Part shown: in pieces, positions 1 through 6,346 of the stretch
Numbering within the stretch: position 1 is the first letter of the stretch
How the letters are laid out: every line of letters starts with the position of its first letter
Assembly: GCA_013205155.1 (NCBI GenBank)
Contig: JABMMT010000026.1
Location: forward strand, 1 to 7,048
Origin: Betaproteobacteria bacterium
GTDB taxonomy: Bacteria > Pseudomonadota > Gammaproteobacteria > Burkholderiales > Burkholderiaceae
Direction of reading: 5' to 3'
DNA length: 7,048 nucleotides
Notes under the pieces: model-generated
What the model was told of the DNA's origin: nothing
What the model saw: only the letters and a program-made list of their open reading frames with translations
Databases searched by the model: none
Translations under genes and position numbers: made by a program

Positions 1-3
1 TGA

Positions 4-22
4 GCGAACTACTTTAGTTCGC
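4..22 (-). terminator. Hairpin over the mrcA stop codon, possible terminator
   Basis: A perfect 7-bp inverted repeat (GCGAACT, 5-nt loop, AGTTCGC) spans the last codons and the TAG stop of mrcA. It would form a stem-loop at the 3' end of the mrcA transcript. The U-tract that would make it a standard intrinsic terminator would lie beyond the left edge and cannot be seen. The palindrome GCGTACGC at 21-28 abuts it and could form a competing fold. Confidence 0.4.
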
Positions 23-2333
23 GTACGCCACCAGCGTTTGAGAACTCAGGAATAAACCAATCTCCGTCGACTTGTATCACTCCACTAGGAACTTCACGAG
101 TTTCTTGTGGAAGGTTTCTCAAAGCAATACCCATATACGAAATCCACATTGGTAGAGCAAGGCCACCACCAGTTTCGCGATCACCCAAGCTGGCAGGCTT
201 ATCAAAACCAATCCATGCCACGGCGGCTACCTTTGGGTTATAGCCGGCAAACCAGGCATCGTGAGACTCGTTAGTAGTTCCAGTTTTTCCTGCTATATCG
301 TTACGCCCAAGTTTGACTCGAGCTGAAGCGGCCGTACCAGTCTTGGTAACTTCTTGCAGCATGCTATCCATCACGAAGGCAGTGCGCGCATCTAATACTC
401 TGCTTGCATCCTCACGCTTTGCCTCAAATAAAACCGTGCCCTTAGAATCCATCATCGTGTCGATCAGAAATGGATCAACACGATACCCACCATTTGCAAA
501 AACGCTATAAGCTGATGCCATTTGTAGTGGTGTCACCGAGCCAGCACCAAGCGCCATCGTTAAATATGGTGGATGCTTTTCTGGTTCAAACCCAAAACGC
601 TGAATATATTCTTGCGAATAAGATGGTCCAATCGCACGGATGATTCGCACAGAAACTAAATTCTTTGATTTAGCTAAAGCATTGCGTAAACGCATCATGC
701 CATCGTACTTGCCATCGTAGTTTTTGGGCTCCCATACTTGACTGCCAGTCTCCATACTGCCAATAGATAAAGGTGCATCATTGACAAGTGTGCTAGGAGA
801 GAAGCCTTTTTCGATTGCGGCTGCATATATAAAGGGCTTGAATGATGATCCGGGTTGACGTAACGCCTGGGTGACATGATTAAACTGATTCCGACGGAAA
901 TCAAAGCCCCCAACCAAAGAAAGAATCGCGCCTGTTTCTGTATTCATAGAAACAAAGGCGGCTTCAACTTGAGGGAGTTGCGCCAACTTCCAAACTCCAC
1001 CATCAGATAACAATCTTACAATCGCCCCAGGACGCAAACGCTTTTTAGGTTGTGCACTATCGGTAAGCGAAGCAGTAGCTAATTTCAAACCATCGCCTTT
1101 AATCGCAATGATATCCCCTGAGGCAGTCATCACCTGCATTTCTTTAGGCTTCAAATCGAGCACTACGCCCGATTGCAAGTCATCTAATTGAGGGTAAGCT
1201 AACAAAGCCTCATCAATGGCACGCTGACGTTTAACGGGGTCTTCTGGAAGGGTAATAAAACCCTCTGGCCCTCGATAGGCATGTCGCAAGTCGTATTCAA
1301 AAATTCCACGGCGGACTGCTCTATATGCAGCATCTTGGTCAGCTTTTAAAATAGTTGTGTAGACATCGATACCTTGTGAATAGATTGCCTCGCCATATTG
1401 CGTAAAGAGTAATTGCCTCACCATTTCTGCAGGAAAATCTGCTCGCACACTAAATTCATTTCCTAAGCCGCGAATGTTTAGCTCTTCAGCCATCGCTTTT
1501 TGATAGTCCTCTTGCGAGATATAGGACAAATCGCGCATACGCTGCAAAATATATTCTTGACGAATTTTGGCTCGACGGAAATTGCTTACTGGGTTATATG
1601 CTGAAGGCGCCTTGGGCAAGCCTGCCAACATAGCAGACTCAGCAATGGTGATATCTTTTAATTCTTTACCAAAATAAATTTGTGCAGCACTTGAGAATCC
1701 ATAAGCTCTTTGACCCAAGAAAATTTGATTCATATAAATTTCTAGAATCTTATCTTTAGTCAACTGCGCTTCTATCTCCCAAGATAAAAGTACCTCGTAA
1801 ATCTTACGACTAAAAGTCTTTTCATTACTTAAAAAGAAATTGCGTGCCACTTGCATGGTGATCGTGGACGCACCTTGCGAAAGGTTACCTCGCAAATTTG
1901 TCAAAGCCGCCCTCAAGATGCCTACGTAATCGACTCCGCCGTGAGAATAAAAACGATCGTCCTCAATAGCCAGAATCGCATTACGCATACTTTGCGGAAT
2001 CTCATTTAGGGGGATCACTTTTCGACGCTCTTCGCCAAACTCACCAATCAAAACCTTGTCTGCCGTGTATATACGTAAGGGCGTCTTAGGGTTGTAATCC
2101 GTTAAGGCAGAAATTTTGGGTAAGTTTGGCTTAGCAATTAAGAATGCATAGCCCATCAAAAGTGCCACCACCAACGCAAAGACCACTCCAATAATGAGTA
2201 AGGCCTTTATCAATGGGTTTCTGGATGACTTCCGAGGCAAAGGAGCTTGACCCCCATATTGACCAGTCCGTCTGTCTAGCTGACGGAAATTTCGCTGATT
2301 GATCGGCGGCTTGTCTTTTGGGGGGAGAGCCAT
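9..2333 (-). CDS. mrcA: Penicillin-binding protein 1A, bifunctional peptidoglycan glycosyltransferase/transpeptidase
   Basis: Class A PBP of 774 residues that polymerises lipid II into glycan strands and cross-links the stem peptides; anchored in the inner membrane with its catalytic domains in the periplasm. Seen in order: a basic cytoplasmic tail of about 40 residues, one membrane segment (about 41-67), a GT51 glycosyltransferase domain with EDDRFYSHGGVD (124-135, catalytic E124), GASTITMQ (154-161) and RKIYEVLLSWEIE (176-188), an OB-like insert (about 340-450), then the transpeptidase with SSFK (S496 the acyl-enzyme serine), SKN (556-558) and KTGT (683-686). All key residues are present, so it should be active. 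The ATG is the first plausible start, but Shine-Dalgarno pairing is weak (GAG only) and a TATAAT lies 8 nt upstream, so the true N-terminus could lie further in, for example at a TTG at codon 32. It is divergent from the pilus-aro operon, as hofM/mrcA are in E. coli. Confidence 0.96.
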   Translation of the reverse strand: MALPPKDKPPINQRNFRQLDRRTGQYGGQAPLPRKSSRNPLIKALLIIGVVFALVVALLMGYAFLIAKPNLPKISALTDYNPKTPLRIYTADKVLIGEFGEERRKVIPLNEIPQSMRNAILAIEDDRFYSHGGVDYVGILRAALTNLRGNLSQGASTITMQVARNFFLSNEKTFSRKIYEVLLSWEIEAQLTKDKILEIYMNQIFLGQRAYGFSSAAQIYFGKELKDITIAESAMLAGLPKAPSAYNPVSNFRRAKIRQEYILQRMRDLSYISQEDYQKAMAEELNIRGLGNEFSVRADFPAEMVRQLLFTQYGEAIYSQGIDVYTTILKADQDAAYRAVRRGIFEYDLRHAYRGPEGFITLPEDPVKRQRAIDEALLAYPQLDDLQSGVVLDLKPKEMQVMTASGDIIAIKGDGLKLATASLTDSAQPKKRLRPGAIVRLLSDGGVWKLAQLPQVEAAFVSMNTETGAILSLVGGFDFRRNQFNHVTQALRQPGSSFKPFIYAAAIEKGFSPSTLVNDAPLSIGSMETGSQVWEPKNYDGKYDGMMRLRNALAKSKNLVSVRIIRAIGPSYSQEYIQRFGFEPEKHPPYLTMALGAGSVTPLQMASAYSVFANGGYRVDPFLIDTMMDSKGTVLFEAKREDASRVLDARTAFVMDSMLQEVTKTGTAASARVKLGRNDIAGKTGTTNESHDAWFAGYNPKVAAVAWIGFDKPASLGDRETGGGLALPMWISYMGIALRNLPQETREVPSGVIQVDGDWFIPEFSNAGGVRELK

Positions 2334-2341
2334 ATGCTCAA

Positions 2342-2370
2342 ATTATAGGGTGCTTAAGTAAATATCCTAA
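2342..2370 (-). promoter_or_regulatory. Candidate sigma70 promoter of mrcA
   Basis: Read on the minus strand, a full-consensus TATAAT lies at 2342-2347. A weak -35 candidate, TTAGGA (3 of 6 matches), lies at 2365-2370 with a 17-nt spacer. Transcription would begin around 2335, only a couple of bases before the annotated ATG at 2333, giving a leaderless or nearly leaderless mRNA. The -10 match is seen directly; its function is inferred. Confidence 0.45.
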
Positions 2371-2474
2371 AAGCGATCAAACCCCATCTTTTTAATTGCT
2401 AAAACGTGGTGTTCTGATACCAAATTAAGCCTAGGCTGATATTTTTTTATGGCCAATGCTCAAAAAATATTGGT

Positions 2475-3167
2475 ATGCCAGCAAGACATATCTCCTCCCA
2501 ATCTTTTGATCATCTATTGAGTGAATTGGGGGATGACCCTGCTATTCCTGACCCCCATGGAATTCGCAAAACTACCCATCAAAAGAACATGGAATCCCAG
2601 ACTCATGATCATTCAAATTCAAAGTCAATTTTCGAGGCCACAGCTCGCCTTGATTATTTTAAGCACGCCAAAACATTAACTGCTTTTATAGCGCTTGCAG
2701 GCCTTATAGGGGTCTTGTTATTTGGCGGATTAATTGCCTATGGCTCTATTAATCACCCTACCAGCGAAGATCTACAGGAATCGCAACATCAAATTAGCGC
2801 ACTACAAAAAGAGCTCACTTTATTGCGCAAAGAACTAGATGAGGAAGTAGGTGATCTATATGAGGAGATAGAAATATTAGAAGTAAGTATTCACTCATTA
2901 AAAGAAATAAAGCCCAAAATACAGATGATTTCAAGGCCAGCCCCACATCCTGGTGAGCAAGAAATACGTGCTTGGCGCTACTTGGGTAGTAGCCAAATGG
3001 GTGGCATTCAGCAGGCCTTATTTCAGGATGGCAAATCCCATGTGCTATTCCAAAAAGGCGCCCTGGTACTGGGTGAATGGCGCCTGACTCAGATTGAAAA
3101 AGACCTGGCAACACTCAGCCACCCACTAGGTAAATCTATCGTACTGAAGCCGGTAAAAAGCGAATGA
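2475..3167 (+). CDS. Inner-membrane protein with coiled coil and PilP/GspC-like domain, partner of the adjacent secretin
   Basis: Protein of 230 residues, not firmly assigned to a named family. Seen: a hydrophilic, His/Asp/Ser-rich cytoplasmic N-terminus (1-60), one membrane segment (about 67-91), a strongly charged heptad-rich coiled coil (about 97-148), a proline-containing linker (153-160), and a compact C-terminal beta-type domain (about 164-226). That last domain has the pattern of PilP/GspC homology regions: RYLG, ALFQDGKSHVLFQKG, LGEWRLTQIEKD, GKSIVL. Such domains sit in the periplasm and dock on the N0 domain of a secretin, and the next gene encodes a secretin. It therefore looks like PilO/GspC-type anchoring joined to a PilP-type domain. 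There is no INLLP motif of PilN. The stop overlaps the secretin start by 4 nt (ATGA), implying translational coupling. The start is uncertain: no good Shine-Dalgarno precedes ATG 2475 or the in-frame ATG at 2589 (M39), and both retain every domain. Confidence 0.78.
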   Translation: MPARHISSQSFDHLLSELGDDPAIPDPHGIRKTTHQKNMESQTHDHSNSKSIFEATARLDYFKHAKTLTAFIALAGLIGVLLFGGLIAYGSINHPTSEDLQESQHQISALQKELTLLRKELDEEVGDLYEEIEILEVSIHSLKEIKPKIQMISRPAPHPGEQEIRAWRYLGSSQMGGIQQALFQDGKSHVLFQKGALVLGEWRLTQIEKDLATLSHPLGKSIVLKPVKSE

Positions 3168-4273
3168 TCCAAGCCCATAAAAAATTACTTTTTTTGATTC
3201 TATTGCTCGCCCTATTCGCGACTTTTTTAGCGCGCCCTGCCCATGGTAATGACGCTACACAAAATTTAGTGAATGTCCCTGTGAGTCTTCATTTTTCTGA
3301 GATTGAGGTTTCTGAGCTCTTGCAGGTCTTAGCCAAAATGGGTGATACCAACTTCTTGCTGAGCGAGTCCATCACAGGGAAGATAACGGTTCACTTAAAC
3401 AACACCCCCTGGCAGACTGCCCTGCACTCCATTCTAGCTAGTAGGGGTCTGCGCCTAGTTCGAAATGGGGATATCTACTGGATTGGTCCTCATGCAGAGA
3501 TTCAAGCCTTTCAAAAATTTCGGCGAGAAGACGCTGCTCTGCCATTTGGAGGCGACCACGTCAATAGTCCACGACAAATTTTGATTGAAGCTCGAATTGT
3601 TGAGGCTGATGAACGCTTTGCGCGTGAGCTAGGCGTTAAATTGGGAGCGCAAGCAAATACCATCGGTGGCAATCCTGAGCAAACTATCGCCAGTAGTTTA
3701 GATTTGGGGGTTGCTGGCCTCAGTGGCTTTAACCCAGCAAGCTTTGCGGCAACACTGGTTTCGAAAAATGCGCAGCGCTTACTTCAACTAGAGCTCTCAG
3801 CATTAGAAACAAAAGGTCAGGGGAAAATTTTGTCTAACCCCCGCATCATGACCGGAGATCAAGTAAAAGCGACTATTGAACAAGGCACAGAGCTTCCTTA
3901 TCAAACCACTTCCCAGAATGGCAACAGACTTCAGTTCAGAAAGGCCAATCTACGCCTAGAGGTCCTCCCCAAAATTCATCCTGATGGAAAAATTTCAATG
4001 CTAGTTGGAATTAATAAAGACACTATTGGAATGAAAACAGAGCAGGGATACGCCATTGACACTAAAAGCTTAAGCTCAGAAGTAACCGTTGAAAATGGTG
4101 GTACAGCCATTATTGGCGGAATCTTTCAAACCACAGAGCGAGAAGACGAGGTCAAAATTCCTTTATTAGGCGATATTCCCTTTATTGGTCACTTATTTCG
4201 CCATAAATCCAAATTAAAAGATAAAACTGAGTTACTTGTCTTTCTAACACCTACCATTCTAGACAAACCCTAA
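3164..4273 (+). CDS. pilQ: Short type IV pilus/competence-type secretin (PilQ/HofQ-like)
   Basis: Outer-membrane secretin of 369 residues, expected to form a ring channel for a pilus or for DNA uptake. Seen: a signal peptide (1-28, KK then a Leu-rich core, likely cut after AHG), an N0/STN domain (about 36-110, including VPVSLHFSEIEVSELLQVLA and GKITVHLNN), a short linker (111-136), and the secretin core (137-366). The core carries QILIEARIVEADE, GKILSNPRIMTGDQ, the VENGGTAIIGGIF block, and the closing IPLLGDIPFIGHLFR and ELLVFLTPTI. It is much shorter than PilQ (about 700 residues) and somewhat shorter than HofQ/ComE (about 410-450). No AMIN domain is seen, and the KH-like N1 domain normally lying between N0 and the core is apparently absent. 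Its place before aroK-aroB matches pilQ/hofQ. Assignment to the secretin family is firm; its exact role in a pilus, competence or another system is open. Confidence 0.9.
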   Translation: MIQAHKKLLFLILLLALFATFLARPAHGNDATQNLVNVPVSLHFSEIEVSELLQVLAKMGDTNFLLSESITGKITVHLNNTPWQTALHSILASRGLRLVRNGDIYWIGPHAEIQAFQKFRREDAALPFGGDHVNSPRQILIEARIVEADERFARELGVKLGAQANTIGGNPEQTIASSLDLGVAGLSGFNPASFAATLVSKNAQRLLQLELSALETKGQGKILSNPRIMTGDQVKATIEQGTELPYQTTSQNGNRLQFRKANLRLEVLPKIHPDGKISMLVGINKDTIGMKTEQGYAIDTKSLSSEVTVENGGTAIIGGIFQTTEREDEVKIPLLGDIPFIGHLFRHKSKLKDKTELLVFLTPTILDKP

Positions 4274-4285
4274 TAAAATCAGAGA

Positions 4286-4810
4286 GTGAACTCTTCAAGC
4301 AAAAATATTTTTCTCATTGGCCTTATGGGTGCGGGTAAATCGACCGTTGGAAAAGTATTAGCAAAAAAATTAGGGCGTCGTTTTTTAGATGCTGATCATG
4401 TCATTGAAGAAAGATGTGGAGTCAAGATACCGGTCATTTTCGAAATGGAAGGTGAAGAAGGCTTTCGAAAACGTGAAGCTCAAACTATTCGCGATATTAC
4501 GGCGGAAGTAGACATCATCTTAGCAACTGGTGGTGGCGCAGTTCTTTTACCAGAAAACCGCAAAGCGCTCAGTGAGCGTGGCACAGTAATCTATCTTCAT
4601 GCCAATCCCATTGAACTGTGGCATCGGACTAGGGGTGGCGATGGACGTCCCTTGCTGAAAAATGGTGACCCTAAAAAAATTCTAGAAGATTTATATACTA
4701 TTCGCGATCCTTTTTACCGCGAAATCGCTGATCATGTGATTGAAACTGGCAAACCAAGTGTTAATCAACTGGTCAACACTCTAATCATGCAACTTGAACT
4801 TTCCCATTAA
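4286..4810 (+). CDS. aroK: Shikimate kinase
   Basis: Transfers phosphate from ATP to the 3-hydroxyl of shikimate, the fifth step of the chorismate pathway; cytoplasmic. Its 174 residues match the usual family length. Seen: Walker A GLMGAGKST (12-20), shikimate-binding D37 in LDADHVIE, the FRKRE stretch with R61 and E64, GGG (82-84), the lid RPLL (121-124), and the adenine/shikimate-side IRDPFYREIAD (139-149, R140). The start is a GTG; the next in-frame ATG falls inside the Walker A motif, so the GTG is needed. AGAG lies directly before the GTG, too close for an ideal Shine-Dalgarno, and the upstream stop is only 12 nt away. Translation is probably coupled to the secretin gene. The next gene, aroB, works in the same pathway. 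Confidence 0.97.
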   Translation: MNSSSKNIFLIGLMGAGKSTVGKVLAKKLGRRFLDADHVIEERCGVKIPVIFEMEGEEGFRKREAQTIRDITAEVDIILATGGGAVLLPENRKALSERGTVIYLHANPIELWHRTRGGDGRPLLKNGDPKKILEDLYTIRDPFYREIADHVIETGKPSVNQLVNTLIMQLELSH

Positions 4811-4815
4811 AGACT

Positions 4816-5901
4816 ATGATGAAAACACTTGAAGTTGATCTTGGTAGCCGTAGTTATCCCATTTACATTGGCGCTAACTTAATTGATCAAACGGTCCTAT
4901 TTAGCGCTTGCGAAAAAGCGACCTCGATCTATATTGTTACTAATACTACTGTTGCACCCTTATATGCAGAGCGTCTTACTAAAACCTTAGCCAGCTTTGG
5001 TAAGCCCGTTAGAACCATCGCATTACCAGATGGTGAATCATATAAGGACTGGAAAAACCTGCAGTTGATTTTTGATGATCTTCTCAAATTTAGAGCTGAT
5101 CGCCAAACCATGCTGGTGGCCTTGGGTGGTGGCGTGATTGGAGACATGACGGGCTTTGCTGCTGCAAGTTTTATGCGAGGGGTACGTTTTATTCAAGTAC
5201 CCACAACCTTGCTGGCGCAAGTCGACTCTTCAGTGGGCGGTAAGACCGGCATCAATCATCCCCTTGGTAAAAATATGATCGGCGCTTTTCATCAACCGGT
5301 AGCAGTAGTTGCCGATCTGAGCACCTTAAAAACCTTACCTGCCCGTGAGCTTTCAGCAGGCCTTGCGGAAGTAATTAAGCATGGCGCGATTGCAGATGCC
5401 GCATTTTTAGATTGGATTGAAGCAAATACAGCTGGCTTGCTGGCATGCGATACCGAGGCTATGGCGCATGCCGTACTGCGTTCATGTGAAATTAAATCTG
5501 CGGTTGTATCTGCTGACGAGAGGGAAGGTGGTATTCGTGCTACTCTCAATTTTGGTCATACCTTTGGTCATGCGATTGAAGCAGGTATGGGTTATGGCGA
5601 GTGGTTGCATGGTGAAGCGGTGGGTTGTGGCATGGTGATGGGCGCTGACTTATCTTGCCGACTAAATCACATTAGTAAAGCCGATCTTGACCGTTTAAGG
5701 AAAATGATCCAGTCCATGAACCTACCAACAGAAGCTCCTAAATTTGGCGCCGCCAGGTATATGGAACTCATGCAGGTAGATAAAAAAACAGAAGGCGGTC
5801 AAATTCGCTACGTGATTCTGGAGAAGATTGGTAAGGCCCAAATCAAGAGCGTGCCTGATGCTCAGGTGCTAGAAACTCTACAAGCTACTGGTGCTGCTTA
5901 A
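4816..5901 (+). CDS. aroB: 3-Dehydroquinate synthase
   Basis: Converts DAHP to 3-dehydroquinate with catalytic NAD+ and a divalent metal (Zn2+ or Co2+), the second step of the shikimate pathway; cytoplasmic. Its 361 residues match the standard length (E. coli about 362). Seen: the NAD-binding GGGVIGD (104-110), PTTLLAQVDSSVGGKTGIN (129-147) with the active-site lysine region GKNMIGAFHQP, and metal ligands E185 (AEVIKHG), H248 (NFGHTFGHAIE) and H265 (LHGEAV). The gene opens with two ATGs in tandem (4816 and 4819). A weak AAAG at 4809-4812 is better spaced for the second, so the protein may begin at M2. It follows aroK by 5 nt and is the last gene of the run. No clear intrinsic terminator is visible after it. 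Confidence 0.97.
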   Translation: MMKTLEVDLGSRSYPIYIGANLIDQTVLFSACEKATSIYIVTNTTVAPLYAERLTKTLASFGKPVRTIALPDGESYKDWKNLQLIFDDLLKFRADRQTMLVALGGGVIGDMTGFAAASFMRGVRFIQVPTTLLAQVDSSVGGKTGINHPLGKNMIGAFHQPVAVVADLSTLKTLPARELSAGLAEVIKHGAIADAAFLDWIEANTAGLLACDTEAMAHAVLRSCEIKSAVVSADEREGGIRATLNFGHTFGHAIEAGMGYGEWLHGEAVGCGMVMGADLSCRLNHISKADLDRLRKMIQSMNLPTEAPKFGAARYMELMQVDKKTEGGQIRYVILEKIGKAQIKSVPDAQVLETLQATGAA

Positions 5902-5915
5902 CTAAATACTGTGGC

Positions 5916-6299
5916 TTAATTTTTCTTAAGTCCAAAGGTGATATCTTTACCCGCCTGAGCAGTAGCAAACTGGGATAAATCGCTTAATAGCTCGCGGCCT
6001 GTTTTGGTATCCAACCATAAAGGCTGATTCATGGAGCCCGCCCACCGATAGTGATAGCCTCCAGATTTGGCAGCAACCCAAATCTCATGCAGCGGTGGCT
6101 GTGTATTGATCACAATCACGCTTTTATCCCGAAAACGAATATTGATTACATTGCCCCCTTGACGCTCTAAATCTAGATCTAGATCGAGCTCTTCATCAGC
6201 TGCCTCTAGGGCCAATTCAATTAAGTGCAATAACTGGCTGCCCTGCTCATGAAATTGCTTGTCATCAATAGCTTCAATACTCAAATTATTTGGATTCAT
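5916..6299 (-). CDS. cyaY: CyaY, bacterial frataxin, iron-binding regulator of Fe-S cluster assembly
   Basis: Cytoplasmic frataxin homologue that binds iron and the IscS desulfurase to tune Fe-S cluster assembly. Seen: helix 1 with an acidic ridge (residues 29-45, ending in ELDLDLDLE), beta strands with NVINIRF and VIVINTQPPLHEIWVAAKSGGYHYRW (about 50-86), the conserved PLHEIW and GGYH, and the closing LDTKTGRELLSDL helix. I chose the ATG at 6299 (127 residues) because AGGA lies 7 nt before it. Two upstream in-frame ATGs (6314 and 6329) would add 5 or 10 residues with no family support. The protein is about 20 residues longer than E. coli CyaY (106), partly from an N-terminal extension of about 10 residues. 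It faces lptM divergently and converges on aroB. Confidence 0.93.
   Translation of the reverse strand: MNPNNLSIEAIDDKQFHEQGSQLLHLIELALEAADEELDLDLDLERQGGNVINIRFRDKSVIVINTQPPLHEIWVAAKSGGYHYRWAGSMNQPLWLDTKTGRELLSDLSQFATAQAGKDITFGLKKN
6171..6188 (-). repeat. Tandem hexanucleotide repeat inside cyaY
   Basis: Three head-to-tail hexamers, ATCTAG ATCTAG ATCGAG on the plus strand, the last with one mismatch. On the coding strand it specifies alternating Asp-Leu within the acidic ridge of CyaY. It stays in frame with any gain or loss of units. Confidence 0.7.
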
Positions 6300-6322
6300 A
6301 TCTGTATCCTGCATGCTATATT
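6295..6322 (+). promoter_or_regulatory. Candidate extended -10 promoter of lptM-lysA
   Basis: An extended -10 TGCTATATT at 6314-6322 (TATATT matches 5 of 6) lies 16 nt after TTCATA at 6295-6300 (4 of 6 for the -35). Transcription would start near 6329, leaving a leader of about 17 nt before the lptM ATG. The -35 overlaps the start codon of divergent cyaY. The matches are seen; activity is inferred. Confidence 0.5.
6307..6310 (-). promoter_or_regulatory. Shine-Dalgarno site deciding the cyaY start
   Basis: AGGA on the minus strand, followed by a 7-nt spacer and the ATG at 6299. It is the only good ribosome binding site among the three in-frame ATGs, which argues for the shorter 127-residue CyaY. 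Confidence 0.65.
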
Positions 6323-6346
6323 CAACCATTCGTTTTAGAGATATTC

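Noticed and set aside
313..913. Short frames at 313-510 (plus) and 695-913 (minus, out of frame) within mrcA
   Set aside because: They are shadows of the transpeptidase domain, whose SxxK, SxN and KTG motifs are in the long minus frame.
2396..2448. A sigma70 promoter for the pilus-aro operon (TTGCTA near 2396, TGATAT near 2437)
   Set aside because: No -35/-10 pair with acceptable spacing; a promoter must exist in or upstream of this gap but I cannot place it.
2815..3114. A 99-residue open frame on the minus strand opposite the PilP/GspC-like gene
   Set aside because: Low-complexity shadow of a gene with clear domain structure; no recognisable motif or ribosome binding site.
4790..4837. CAACTT/AAGTTG inverted repeat and ACTTGAA direct repeat around the aroK-aroB junction
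   Set aside because: Six-base arms with a 36-nt loop, mostly coding sequence on both sides; likely chance.
5292..5549. An 85-residue minus-strand frame inside aroB, and other short frames at 4929-5220 and 5417-5638
   Set aside because: They lie wholly inside aroB, whose catalytic motifs fix the true frame; their translations show no family features.
5915..5930. CTTAA...TTAAG inverted repeat with a T-run between aroB and cyaY as a terminator
   Set aside because: The stem is only 5 AT-rich pairs and the T-run sits in the loop rather than after the stem.
6290..6346. Longer lptM start at ATG 6290
   Set aside because: It would put 19 residues ahead of a good lipoprotein signal peptide and start upstream of the likely transcription start.
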